This document shows positions 25,678 through 34,365 of a stretch of 64,000 nt of DNA, one piece after another. The stretch is from the NCBI GenBank assembly GCA_031551135.1, contig JAVBOA010000007.1:1-64000 (forward strand), written 5' to 3'. A program made the translations under genes and the position numbers. Under the pieces are notes generated by a model. It was not told the origin of the DNA, searched no databases, and saw nothing but the letters and a program-made list of their open reading frames with translations. The stretch's first letter is position 1. Every line of letters starts with the position of its first letter. Origin of the DNA: JAITVM01 sp031551135. GTDB taxonomy: Bacteria; Bacillota; Clostridia; Lachnospirales; JAITVM01.

Positions 25678-26290
25678 AAATGAAGTCTTAAGATATTTGG
25701 CGTACAACGACAGCGAAATCAATGATACGGTAGATTCTTTGATTGACGAATGTATTGTTTTGACAGAAAAATCTATACAGCCAAAACATATTTATAAAGT
25801 CTTCGAAATCAACAGCGAAACATATTCTTTTTTATTGGGAAATGACATAAAAGAGCATTTGGCAGGCTGTGAAAAATATATTTTATCGGCATGCACAATC
25901 GGAATCGGCGTGGATTCCTTAATCCGACGCTACGAAAATACCAATATCACAAAAGCCCTTATAATTGACGCTTGTTCTTCGGTCGCCGTGGAAAATTTTC
26001 AAAATAAAGCTATTATGAGTCTGCCATTTGAGCATCTTACATTTGCATACAGTCCGGGTTACGGCGATTTACCGCTTGATATTCAATCAAAAATCCTAAA
26101 ACTGCTTTCGGCGCAGAAATATATCGGTCTGTCAGCAAACGAAGAGCATATTATGATTCCTCGAAAATCCATAACTTCAATAATCGGAATCGGCGAAAAG
26201 CCTGTGGCCGGAAAAGCCGCCGGCTGCAAAAATTGTTTGATTCAATCGAAATGCATTTACAGAAAAAAAGGTCGTGTTTGTTATGATTAG
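25667..26290 (+). CDS. Stand-alone methionine synthase activation domain protein
   Basis: A 207-residue protein matching the C-terminal reactivation domain of cobalamin-dependent methionine synthase: EVLRYLAYNDSEIND, SACTIGIGVDSLIRRY, DACSSVAVENFQNK, FAYSPGYGDLPLDIQ, and a Cys-rich end GCKNCLIQSKC. In MetH this domain binds SAM for reductive remethylation of oxidised cobalamin. Here it is separate and its stop overlaps the metH start, so the two polypeptides presumably assemble. Confidence 0.9.
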   Translation: MIPKNEVLRYLAYNDSEINDTVDSLIDECIVLTEKSIQPKHIYKVFEINSETYSFLLGNDIKEHLAGCEKYILSACTIGIGVDSLIRRYENTNITKALIIDACSSVAVENFQNKAIMSLPFEHLTFAYSPGYGDLPLDIQSKILKLLSAQKYIGLSANEEHIMIPRKSITSIIGIGEKPVAGKAAGCKNCLIQSKCIYRKKGRVCYD

Positions 26291-28643
26291 AAATTTAATT
26301 AAAAATAAAATATTAATTTTGGACGGCGCAATGGGAACTATGCTCCAAAAAAATGAAATAAGCGAAATTCCCGAGCTTTTATCAATAAAAAATCCTGACT
26401 TGATTTATAATATACATAAATCTTATCTTGATTCAGGTTCGGATATAATTTATTCAAATACTTTCGGCGCAAATAGATATAAACTCGAGGGTCATTCCGT
26501 AAAAGAAATTGTTGAGGCTTCCGTAAAAATCGCAAAATCCGCAGCTATTTCGGAATCCAAAAATAAATTCGTGGCTCTGGATATCGGACCTATCGGACAA
26601 ATGCTTGAGCCGAACGGAAATTTGACTTTTGAGGACGCAATCGAGATTTTTAAGGAAATTATTTTGGCGGGAAAAGATGCCGATTTGATTGTTATCGAAA
26701 CAATGACGGATTTATACGAAGTAAAAGCCGCTGTGATTGCCGCAAAAGAAAATTCTGATAAGCCGATTATGGTCACAATGACTTTGGAAGAAAATCAGCG
26801 CACTTTTTTAGGCTGTTCTCTGGATGAAATCGTGAATACGCTCGATAATATCGGCATAGACGCAATTGGCTTAAATTGTTCTCTCGGCCCTGTAGAATTG
26901 CGGCCTCTTGTGAAAAGTCTTCGCGAAAAAAGTGAATTGCCGATAATTATAAAGCCTAATGCCGGATTGCCTGACCCATTGACAGGCGAGTACTCAATAA
27001 CCCCTGCGAAATTTGCAGAAGTTTTGAATGAATTTTATGAAAACGGAGTTACGATTTTCGGCGGCTGCTGCGGTACAAGCCCCGAATTTATAAGCGTGAT
27101 TCAGAATTTTAAAAACCGTGAAACCAAAAAAAGAGATATTGAAAAAATACCTGCCATTTGCTCCTCTACCAAAACTGTTTATTTAGATTCGGTCAGAATT
27201 ATCGGGGAACGAATTAATCCGACAGGAAAAAAATTATTAAAAGAAGCCATTAAATCAAAGAATATAGATTATATAATCAAGCAGGCGGTAGAGCAAATCG
27301 AGGCAGGCGCAGATATTTTGGATGTAAATATCGGTATGCCGGATATCAACGAAAAAGAATTTATGCCGCTGATTATTAAAGCCCTCCAAAAAGTTGTTGA
27401 TGTTCCGCTGCAAATAGATTCATCCGATCCGGAGGTTTTGGAAGCCGGACTGCGGGTTTATAACGGCAAAGCGATTGTAAATTCTGTAAACGGGAAAAAA
27501 TCTACATTGGAAAAAATTCTGCCTGTTGTAAAAAAATACAATGCCGCCGTTGTCGGTTTGACATTGGACGAAAGCGGAATTCCGTCTTCGGCTCAGGAAC
27601 GCTTTGAAATCGCCGAAAGAATTTTAAATTCGGCTTTGGAATTCGGGATAAAAAAAGAAGATATTTATATAGATTGCCTTACGCTCACTGCGTCGGCTCA
27701 AGCGAAAGATGTTTTGGAAACTATAAAAGCTTTGCGGATGGTTAAAGAAAAACTCGGCTTAAAAACCGTTTTGGGGGTTTCCAATGTTTCTTTCGGTTTG
27801 CCTAACCGCGAATTGATTAATAATACTTTTTTGGCAATGGCATTGGGTGCAGGGCTCGATTTACCAATCATTAACCCGAATATAAATTCTGTGATGAATA
27901 CAATTCACGCGTTTAATGTTTTAGCTAATAAAGATATTTCCGCAAAGAAATATATTAATATTTTTTCTGCCGAAACAACGCCGGTTACACAAAAGAAAGC
28001 TGAATTGCTTGACCTCGAAACTGCTGTAATTATGGGACTTTCCGAGGAATCAAAAAAATCTGCCACAGAGCTGTTAAAAACTTTGGACGAATTTTATATC
28101 ATTGATAAAATTTTAATAAAAGCATTGGATATTGTTGGTCAAAAATTTGAAAAAAACGAGCTTTTTCTGCCGCAATTATTATTGTCTGCCGAAGCGGCGC
28201 AGGCGGCTTTTGATGTAATCAAAGAAAAAATCTCCTTAAAAGGCGATAAAAATATTTCAAAAGGAAAAATCATTCTCGCTACCGTTAAAGGAGATATTCA
28301 CGATATAGGCAAAAATATTGTTAAGGTACTTTTGCAGAATTACGGTTATGAAGTAATCGATTTGGGGAAAGATGTAAGTACAGAAAAAATACTTGAAGAA
28401 GCCACGCAGAAAGACGTTAAATTTATCGGTCTCAGCGCATTGATGACCACTACTTTGAAAAATATGCAGTCCACAATCGAAAATATACGAAAATCCGGAC
28501 ATACATGCAAAATAGTGGTTGGCGGCGCAGTTCTTACCGAGGAATATTCGAAAAAAATCGGCGCAGATTATTACGCAAAAGACGCAAAGTCGGCTATCGA
28601 TATAGCAAAAATTATTTTTTCGCAGAAAGAAAGTAATATTTAG
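26283..28643 (+). CDS. metH: Cobalamin-dependent methionine synthase, lacking activation domain
   Basis: A 786-residue enzyme that moves a methyl group from methyl-THF through cobalamin to homocysteine. Domains: homocysteine-binding barrel with zinc cysteines (about 1-285; GLNCSLGP, FGGCCGTSPEFI), pterin-binding barrel (about 300-560; RIIGERINPTGKK), cobalamin cap (about 565-650) and B12-binding Rossmann domain with DIHDIGKNIV. The E. coli enzyme is about 1,220 residues; the missing activation domain is encoded by the preceding gene. ATG 26283 is preferred over a GTG three codons upstream. Confidence 0.95.
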   Translation: MIRNLIKNKILILDGAMGTMLQKNEISEIPELLSIKNPDLIYNIHKSYLDSGSDIIYSNTFGANRYKLEGHSVKEIVEASVKIAKSAAISESKNKFVALDIGPIGQMLEPNGNLTFEDAIEIFKEIILAGKDADLIVIETMTDLYEVKAAVIAAKENSDKPIMVTMTLEENQRTFLGCSLDEIVNTLDNIGIDAIGLNCSLGPVELRPLVKSLREKSELPIIIKPNAGLPDPLTGEYSITPAKFAEVLNEFYENGVTIFGGCCGTSPEFISVIQNFKNRETKKRDIEKIPAICSSTKTVYLDSVRIIGERINPTGKKLLKEAIKSKNIDYIIKQAVEQIEAGADILDVNIGMPDINEKEFMPLIIKALQKVVDVPLQIDSSDPEVLEAGLRVYNGKAIVNSVNGKKSTLEKILPVVKKYNAAVVGLTLDESGIPSSAQERFEIAERILNSALEFGIKKEDIYIDCLTLTASAQAKDVLETIKALRMVKEKLGLKTVLGVSNVSFGLPNRELINNTFLAMALGAGLDLPIINPNINSVMNTIHAFNVLANKDISAKKYINIFSAETTPVTQKKAELLDLETAVIMGLSEESKKSATELLKTLDEFYIIDKILIKALDIVGQKFEKNELFLPQLLLSAEAAQAAFDVIKEKISLKGDKNISKGKIILATVKGDIHDIGKNIVKVLLQNYGYEVIDLGKDVSTEKILEEATQKDVKFIGLSALMTTTLKNMQSTIENIRKSGHTCKIVVGGAVLTEEYSKKIGADYYAKDAKSAIDIAKIIFSQKESNI

Positions 28644-28680
28644 ATATCCTTTTTAAAAAGATTATTATAAGGAGATAATA

Positions 28681-29100
28681 ATGGCAAAAACATTAAGAGC
28701 ACCAAAAATGTCCAAATGCCTCGGCTGTTTTACTTGCATGAGGGTTTGTGCGGCTGTCAACAAATCAAATCTTAATATAAGCAGAAGTGCAATTCATGTT
28801 AAAACAAGCGGCGGAATGACCGGACGTTTTATTGCAATAGTCTGTCTTGGATGTAATGATGAGCGCGCCTGTGCGGAAGCCTGTCCTTCCGGTGCGCTCA
28901 TAAAAAGAAAAGGCGGCGGTGTTATTTTACAAAAAGAAAAATGTATCGGCTGCCGAAAATGTGAATCTGCATGTGTTGTCGGCGCGGTTAGCTTTGACAA
29001 AGATGAAAACACACCAATAATCTGCAAACATTGCGGAATGTGCGCGCGCCACTGCCCTCACCAATGTTTGATAATGGAGGATGTATCCGATGATCTATAG
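28681..29100 (+). CDS. Multi-cluster 4Fe-4S ferredoxin-like protein (AOR partner)
   Basis: A 139-residue iron-sulfur protein with four Cys motifs: CLGCFTCMRVC, CLGCNDERACAEAC, CIGCRKCESAC and CKHCGMCARHC. It therefore probably carries up to four [4Fe-4S] clusters. It overlaps the aldehyde:ferredoxin oxidoreductase start by 11 bases and is presumably its electron-transfer subunit. A GGAGAT site precedes the ATG by 4 bases. Confidence 0.9.
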   Translation: MAKTLRAPKMSKCLGCFTCMRVCAAVNKSNLNISRSAIHVKTSGGMTGRFIAIVCLGCNDERACAEACPSGALIKRKGGGVILQKEKCIGCRKCESACVVGAVSFDKDENTPIICKHCGMCARHCPHQCLIMEDVSDDL

Positions 29101-30856
29101 TAATTACATACGAGTTCTTAATATTGATTTATCTACCGGAAAAATCCGAATCGACAGCAGAGAAGACCTTTTGCCGTATATCGGCGGAGTCGGCGTTGCA
29201 ATGAAACTTCTGCACGAAAATATGAATCCAAAAGCTCATCCGCTTTCGGAAGACCAGCCGATTGTTTTTGCTATCGGACCTTTTAATTTCGTTTATCCCG
29301 TTATGACCAAAACTGTGGCCGCATTTATTTCGCCGCTGACTGGAGAGCTTGGCGAAAGCTATGCCGGCGGCAGACTGGGCATGACTATGTTTACAGCAGG
29401 CTTTGATGCAATTGTAATCAAAGGAAAAAGCCCTAAACCATGTTATCTTTCGATAAGCGATAATAATATGCTGATAAAAGACGCGCGCGCGCTTTGGAAT
29501 TCTCCAAGCAGTCAAACAGGGCAGTTTTTGAGAGAAAGGGAAAGCAGCGGCGGAAAACGTTCTATTATCAGAATCGGTATCGCAGGCGAAAACCTTGTTA
29601 AATATGCTTCTGTTTGCGTTGATACTTACAGACATTTTGGAAGATTAGGCTTAGGCGCGGTTTTTGGTTCTAAAAATTTAAAAGCGATTACTATTCTGAG
29701 CGGAGAACGCTCGATAAAAATCCCGAATTTTCCAAAATATTTCAAAACTTATCAAGAAATATCCAAAAAATGTACAGATACAGAGATGATGCAGAAATAC
29801 CATGATTTAGGCACACCAATAAACGTTGAGCCTTTGAACGCCGCCGGCGGTTTGCCTACAAAAAATCTTTCACAAAACAGATTCGAAGATGCCGCAGATA
29901 TTTCCGGAGAAGTGTTCGCAGAAAAAAATCTTGTCAGGAAAATGTCTTGTACAGGCTGTCCGGTTGGCTGTATTCATATCGGCCAGTTCCGCAGGCTTTT
30001 TGATAAAGGGCATGAATATGAATCCATCTCCGTAGGCTATGACTATGAGCTTATTTATTCTCTCGGTTCTATGATTGGAATAAATAATCCGAACGAAATT
30101 TTAGAACTAATTGATTCTTCTGAACAATACGGATCGGATGCAATGTCGGTCGGAGTCGCTTTGGCTTGGGCAACAGAGGCTCTCGAAAAATCTCTTGTTT
30201 CCGAAGAAGATACAATCGTTCCTTTGAAATATGGCAATAAACAGGGCTATGATGACGCAATTAAGTTTATTTCCGAACGTGCAAACGATTTTTATAAAGC
30301 TCTCGGAGAAGGCACAAGATACGCTTCCGAAAAATACGGCGGCGAAGACTTTGCAATGCAGGTTGCAGGAAATGAAATGGCAGGTTATCATACAGGATAT
30401 TCTGCGCTTGTTGGCGCTTCTGTTGGCGCACGGCATTCTCATCTTTGCAACGGCGGATATTCTGTTGACCAGTCGAAAGGCGCATCCAGCATGCCTGACG
30501 AGGACATCGTTAATTCGCTTTTTTCGGAAGAAGTTGAAAGATGCATGCTTAATTCGCTTGTAATGTGTCTTTTTGCCCGTAAAATATACGATAGACCGAC
30601 GATTTTATCGGCTTTTGAAGGAATAAACAAGGAAATGAGCGACGAGGAGCTTTCGGCGGCCGCAAGGCGAAATTATGCCGTAAAGCTTAGAATCAAAAAA
30701 GATTTAGGTTTTGATTTGGGAAAAATTAAACTTCCTAAACGTTATTTTGAAACAGAAAGCATAAACGGCGTTTTAGATGAAAACAGGACATACAATTTAA
30801 TTAATATGTTCCGTGAAAAAGCTGAAGCTCTGCTTGCGGAAGAAGGTACGGAATGA
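29090..30856 (+). CDS. aor: Aldehyde:ferredoxin oxidoreductase family protein
   Basis: A 588-residue tungsten/molybdenum bis-pterin enzyme that oxidises aldehydes to acids with ferredoxin, or the reverse under reducing conditions. Landmarks: IGGVGVAMKLLHENM, GESYAGGRLGMTMFTAGFDAIVIKGKS, the cluster motif CTGCPVGCIHIG, and SLVMCLFARK with the fourth cysteine. The start is ATG 29090, nine bases after GGAGG; an ATG three codons earlier touches the site. It is followed by a MoaD-like gene (4 bp overlap), a typical AOR cassette. The physiological aldehyde is not evident; amino-acid fermentation would provide candidates. Confidence 0.92.
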   Translation: MIYSNYIRVLNIDLSTGKIRIDSREDLLPYIGGVGVAMKLLHENMNPKAHPLSEDQPIVFAIGPFNFVYPVMTKTVAAFISPLTGELGESYAGGRLGMTMFTAGFDAIVIKGKSPKPCYLSISDNNMLIKDARALWNSPSSQTGQFLRERESSGGKRSIIRIGIAGENLVKYASVCVDTYRHFGRLGLGAVFGSKNLKAITILSGERSIKIPNFPKYFKTYQEISKKCTDTEMMQKYHDLGTPINVEPLNAAGGLPTKNLSQNRFEDAADISGEVFAEKNLVRKMSCTGCPVGCIHIGQFRRLFDKGHEYESISVGYDYELIYSLGSMIGINNPNEILELIDSSEQYGSDAMSVGVALAWATEALEKSLVSEEDTIVPLKYGNKQGYDDAIKFISERANDFYKALGEGTRYASEKYGGEDFAMQVAGNEMAGYHTGYSALVGASVGARHSHLCNGGYSVDQSKGASSMPDEDIVNSLFSEEVERCMLNSLVMCLFARKIYDRPTILSAFEGINKEMSDEELSAAARRNYAVKLRIKKDLGFDLGKIKLPKRYFETESINGVLDENRTYNLINMFREKAEALLAEEGTE

Positions 30857-31077
30857 TTGTCAAAGTCAGCGCCTCCGGCTGGGCGAAAAAAATTCTCCCT
30901 ATGGGAGAAATAAATGTATCCGGTGAAAACCTCACGGCCATCGAAGCCGCCAAACTTGCCGGATTTTCCGAAAACGACATCGGTATTTTGGTTGTAGACG
31001 GAAAACGAATTGACGAAAATGAAATTTTACACGACAGAGCCGAATTAAAAGTCCTGCCAACGATTATCGGCGGTTAA
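30853..31077 (+). CDS. MoaD/ThiS-like sulfur carrier protein
   Basis: A 74-residue ubiquitin-fold protein ending in TIIGG, the diglycine tail that is thiocarboxylated in MoaD/ThiS carriers. Family traits include VSGENLTAIEAAKLAG and IGILVVDGKRIDENEIL. Overlap with the AOR stop and co-transcription point to a role in the tungsto-/molybdopterin cofactor of that enzyme. Confidence 0.88.
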   Translation: MIVKVSASGWAKKILPMGEINVSGENLTAIEAAKLAGFSENDIGILVVDGKRIDENEILHDRAELKVLPTIIGG

Positions 31078-31102
31078 AATTTGATATTTTTTTAAAAAAT
31101 AT

Positions 31103-31135
31103 GCTGTCAGATTATATTTTCTGACGGCTTTTTTT
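31103..31135 (+). terminator. Terminator of the ferredoxin-AOR-MoaD operon
   Basis: GCTGTCAG pairs with CTGACGGC around a 10-base loop, followed by a run of seven Ts. Confidence 0.85.
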
Positions 31136-31179
31136 GATTTATTAAAGATATAGAATTGATTCGATTGTTATGTTAATAT

Positions 31180-31273
31180 TATAGCAGTTTCATTTTTTAC
31201 TTACTATTAGAATTATCTTTTTAAAATCAAGAAAAATGAAACCGCATTGTATCAATGCATTGTTAAAATGCTT
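31180..31273 (-). repeat. Hairpin element, family 2
   Basis: On the minus strand it reads AGCATTTTAACAATGCATTG, then AATGCGGTTTCATTTTTCTT, and ends AAAAAATGAAACTGCTATA. The copies at 57160 and 59805 share the layout. The GCGGTTTCATTTTT and AAAAAATGAAACTGC arms form a strong hairpin; the internal spacer differs between copies. Confidence 0.75.
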
Positions 31274-31298
31274 TAAATAATCCAAGGAGATGAGTTTT

Positions 31299-31673
31299 AT
31301 GAATAACCGAATTATGCACTTTGAAATCCAGACCACTGACCCTGAAAAGAGCATGAAATTCTATGCGGACAACTTCGGTTGGACTTTTGAGAAATATGAA
31401 TTCGATGGCGACCCATATTATGGCGTTTATACAGGCGATGATGCTACACCCGGCATCCACGGGGGACTCCTAAAATCTCCGGACGGTGTTTCTCGCATGA
31501 TAAACGTCATAGACGTTCCGAATATTGACGAATACATGGAAAACGTGATTTCGGAAGGCGCTACTGTTGCTGTACCGAAAATGCCGATTACCGGTATGGG
31601 CTATTGTGCTTATTTTATTGACCCGACAGGACTTTTGATGGGCATTTTCCAAGATGACTCGGAGGCGAAATAA
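31299..31673 (+). CDS. VOC superfamily (glyoxalase-like) protein
   Basis: A 124-residue vicinal-oxygen-chelate fold protein: IMHFEIQTTDPEKSMKFYADNFGW, GIHGGLLKSPD, MGYCAYFIDPTGLLMGIFQDD. VOC proteins include glyoxalases, dioxygenases and antibiotic-binding proteins; the substrate cannot be inferred. The start is ATG 31299, nine bases after AAGGAG; the ATG at 31290 abuts the site. It is followed at once by a second VOC gene. Confidence 0.85.
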   Translation: MNNRIMHFEIQTTDPEKSMKFYADNFGWTFEKYEFDGDPYYGVYTGDDATPGIHGGLLKSPDGVSRMINVIDVPNIDEYMENVISEGATVAVPKMPITGMGYCAYFIDPTGLLMGIFQDDSEAK

Positions 31674-31677
31674 TAAA

Positions 31678-32136
31678 TTGTTAAATTCTAAATTAACCAT
31701 CAATCTTGTGGTATCCGACGCAATATCGGCAATGGAGTTTTATGAAAAAGTATTCAATGCGGTAAGGGGAGATGTTTTCCATTTTCCCGAAAGAAACGCC
31801 GAAAATGAGGCAAACATCATGATCGGCGATGTTTGCCTGCGCCTGATTGATGAAAACAGTGACTACGATTGTCATCCTCCTAATAAAGATGAAACAGATT
31901 CGATGTGGCTGCAAATTGTTGTGGAAGATACTGACGCTACGCTCAAAATGGCTGTCGAAAATGGTGCGGTAATAGGTCAGGAAGTGTCGGAGTTTATGGG
32001 AACGCGTCATGCTGAGATTACCGATCCTTATGGTTATATATGGACGGTCAATCAAATTCTCGAGGAAATCACGTTTGAGAAACGTTATGAATTCTATAAG
32101 GAATTGCAACGCGAAAGAGATGAAAATAAAGAATAG
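31678..32136 (+). CDS. VOC superfamily protein, PhnB/glyoxalase-like
   Basis: A 152-residue protein of the PhnB-like VOC branch: LTINLVVSDAISAMEFYEKVFNA, ANIMIGDVCLRLIDE, WLQIVVEDTDATLKMAVENGA, ITDPYGYIWTVNQ, with a charged helical tail. The start is taken as TTG 31678, twelve bases after GGAGG; an ATG at 31654, inside the upstream gene, has no site and would overlap. Tandem VOC genes may act together, but no substrate is evident. Confidence 0.8.
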   Translation: MLNSKLTINLVVSDAISAMEFYEKVFNAVRGDVFHFPERNAENEANIMIGDVCLRLIDENSDYDCHPPNKDETDSMWLQIVVEDTDATLKMAVENGAVIGQEVSEFMGTRHAEITDPYGYIWTVNQILEEITFEKRYEFYKELQRERDENKE

Positions 32137-32139
32137 ATT

Positions 32140-32187
32140 TTCAAACCCGTTCCGCATAGCCGGTAGATTCTGAGGATCGGGTTTGAA
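32140..32187. terminator. Probable bidirectional terminator
   Basis: TTCAAACCCG pairs with CGGGTTTGAA between convergent genes. The loop is long (28 bases) and the T-run is weak. Confidence 0.5.
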
Positions 32188-32210
32188 TAATGTTTTTGTT
32201 CGTCAATTTA

Positions 32211-33554
32211 TTATTTTATCTGAGAATTAACCGTATCCTCAGCTTCTTTTAAAGCTTGAACTTCATCAGCACCGGCGGCAACGATTGTAACTGCTGCTCC
32301 GACTGCCTCCCTTGCTTCATTGTAATATGCACCCGTAATAATTTCGGGCACTTTTGCGGCATAAGCAGATATATCCGAATATATTGCCTGTCCGCCAAAA
32401 AAATCTTGGGCTTTCGTATAAGCGCCGCTTTGACCCGCAGGCAAATATGCACCGATAATTCCGCTGTCGGGTAAAATCGTCTCATACAGTTCTACACTGC
32501 TGCCGAATGTTTTTGATAAAAAATCGAATGCCAATTCTTTATTTTTTGAGCCTGACATTACTGCCCAGCCGGTTCCGCCGTTATTCGAATAATTCGTAGC
32601 GTTTGCTGTATCAAGTTTTGGTAAATTCGTAATTCCCCATTTGCCGGCTTGGTCTGAAACAGTCTGTATATATCCCAAAATATTATAATTATTTATTGCT
32701 CCGCCTATTGCGCCGCTGTTGAATGCCTCTATATACTCATCCCAGTTATTTACCTCAACGCAAATTCCCTTTTTAATTAACTCGCTGTAAACTTTCAATA
32801 CTTGCTTTAATTCGGCATTGTTTGTAATATTAATAGTTCCGTCAGCATTAAACAAGCTTGAACCTGTTGATTGCAGCATTGTCATAACGAAATCAGAATC
32901 GTTTGCAACAGCCGAAAGTAGCGGCTTTCCTGTTTTCGAAAGAACCACTTCGCCTTTTTTAATAAAATCATCCCAAGAGATATTCGTAAAATCTTTAATT
33001 GTATAACCGGCTTGCTCCAAAATATCTGTTCTCAAAGCCATAAACGCCGCAGAGTTATCAAACGGAACTCCGTAATTTTTGCCTTCAGCAATCGAATATG
33101 CTTTTTTTGCATTCGGGAATTTTCCAAAATCGATTCCGCTGTTTGTCAAATCAGCAAAAATCTGCGGATAATTTAGTATATTTTGTTGGAAAGCACTATC
33201 AGGCATCAAAATTATGTCCGGCAAAGTATCATTTTGATTCGACGTAGCGGCTGTTATTTTTGTTTGAAGCTCTTGCCACGGAATATTCGCTGCATTTAAT
33301 CTAAATTCTTGATTTTCTTTCTGGTAAATTTTAGCGGCCTCGTTTATTGCATAAATATTAGTCTCAGTATCCCAGCACCAAACAGTCAGCGTATTATCCG
33401 CTTCTGTTTTTTGCGTATTCTGCGCTGTCGGCGCAGAAGCAAGCGGCTCTTGAGAATTTACGGTACTTGCGGGAGCCTCGGTATTCCCGGCACCGCACCC
33501 GAATAAGGACAAAGATAAAGCCGCAGTCAAAGCAAGATTGAATAATTTTTTCAT
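32211..33554 (-). CDS. Extracellular solute-binding lipoprotein, family 1
   Basis: A 447-residue ABC-type substrate-binding lipoprotein: signal with lipobox FGC (Cys20), then a two-lobed family 1 (maltose/oligosaccharide-type) fold with LTVWCWDTETNIYAINEAAK, DTLPDIILMPD, GKNYGVPFDNSAAFMALRTDIL, and YSNNGGTGWAVMSGS. No permease or ATPase genes adjoin it, so it is an orphan that must use a transporter encoded elsewhere. The start is the second ATG; the first one touches the AAAGGA site. The substrate is unknown. Confidence 0.9.
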   Translation of the reverse strand: MKKLFNLALTAALSLSLFGCGAGNTEAPASTVNSQEPLASAPTAQNTQKTEADNTLTVWCWDTETNIYAINEAAKIYQKENQEFRLNAANIPWQELQTKITAATSNQNDTLPDIILMPDSAFQQNILNYPQIFADLTNSGIDFGKFPNAKKAYSIAEGKNYGVPFDNSAAFMALRTDILEQAGYTIKDFTNISWDDFIKKGEVVLSKTGKPLLSAVANDSDFVMTMLQSTGSSLFNADGTINITNNAELKQVLKVYSELIKKGICVEVNNWDEYIEAFNSGAIGGAINNYNILGYIQTVSDQAGKWGITNLPKLDTANATNYSNNGGTGWAVMSGSKNKELAFDFLSKTFGSSVELYETILPDSGIIGAYLPAGQSGAYTKAQDFFGGQAIYSDISAYAAKVPEIITGAYYNEAREAVGAAVTIVAAGADEVQALKEAEDTVNSQIK

Positions 33555-33755
33555 AATTATATCCATTCCTTTCGCATACGCTCAAAGCACAAAACATAAT
33601 AAAACAAAGTGCCAAGGCGAATTTTTTTTAAAATAACACGAGTTCGATGAGCAAAAAACGCTCATCAAGCTTTTGATTATATTGCTATATAATTATAATG
33701 ACATACTACTCATTCTATTTCGACAAAAATAGATAATTTTTTTATATTTCTACTC

Positions 33756-33799
33756 ATACTATTTTCATTTTCTTCTATCCTTTATGATGGAAATTGCAT
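33756..33799. repeat. Short palindromic repeat, family 1
   Basis: A 44 bp copy from ATACTATTTTCATT to a degraded right end GATGGAAATTGCAT. It lies just beyond the glutamate-operon terminator. Confidence 0.75.
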
Positions 33800-33807
33800 C
33801 AAATTAC

Positions 33808-33836
33808 AAAAGGACGGAAAAAAGTTCCGTCCTTTT
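33808..33836 (-). terminator. Terminator of the glutamate fermentation operon
   Basis: Perfect 12 bp stem AAAAGGACGGAA/TTCCGTCCTTTT with a 5-base loop, starting one base after the last stop codon on the minus strand. Confidence 0.85.
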
Positions 33837-33837
33837 A

Positions 33838-34356
33838 CTATTTTTCAGTGTATTCCAAATACCCTGTATCATATAAATTATTACCTTGCGAATCAATCGT
33901 AACGATAAGCGGAAAATCTTTGACCGTAAGTTTACGAATCGCTTCCGGCCCTAAATCTTCAAAAGCAACAACTTCCGCCTCTACCACGCAATCGGCCAAT
34001 ACAGCTGCCGCGCCGCCGATTGCTGTCAAATAAACTCCGATGTGTTTTTTAATTGCGTCGATTACTTCTTTCGAACGCTGTCCTTTTCCAATCATAATTT
34101 TCATTCCGCGTTCAATCAAAAAAGGTGAATAAGCGTCCATTCTTCCGGATGTCGTCGGCCCGACCGGTCCGATAACTTTTCCGGGCTTCGCCGGGCAAGG
34201 CCCTGCGTAATACACAATGATTCCGTTTATATCAATAGGAAGTTCCGCTCCGGATTCAAGCATTTCGACAAGCCTTTTGTGAGCGGCATCACGGGCAGTA
34301 TAAATTGTTCCGCTGTAGTTTAAAATATCTCCGGCTTTGAGTTTTTCTATCTCCAT
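33838..34356 (-). CDS. Fumarase-type hydratase beta subunit (probable mesaconase)
   Basis: A 172-residue beta subunit of class I (Fe-S) fumarate/L-tartrate hydratases: GDILNYSGTIYTARDAAHKRL, YYAGPCPAKPGKVIGPVGPTTSGRMD, MIGKGQRS. With the alpha subunit just upstream it hydrates a double bond. Because the genes close a glutamate mutase/methylaspartate ammonia-lyase operon, the most likely reaction is mesaconate to (S)-citramalate; fumarase activity remains possible and sequence alone cannot separate them. Confidence 0.85.
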   Translation of the reverse strand: MEIEKLKAGDILNYSGTIYTARDAAHKRLVEMLESGAELPIDINGIIVYYAGPCPAKPGKVIGPVGPTTSGRMDAYSPFLIERGMKIMIGKGQRSKEVIDAIKKHIGVYLTAIGGAAAVLADCVVEAEVVAFEDLGPEAIRKLTVKDFPLIVTIDSQGNNLYDTGYLEYTEK

Positions 34357-34365
34357 AAAAGCCTC

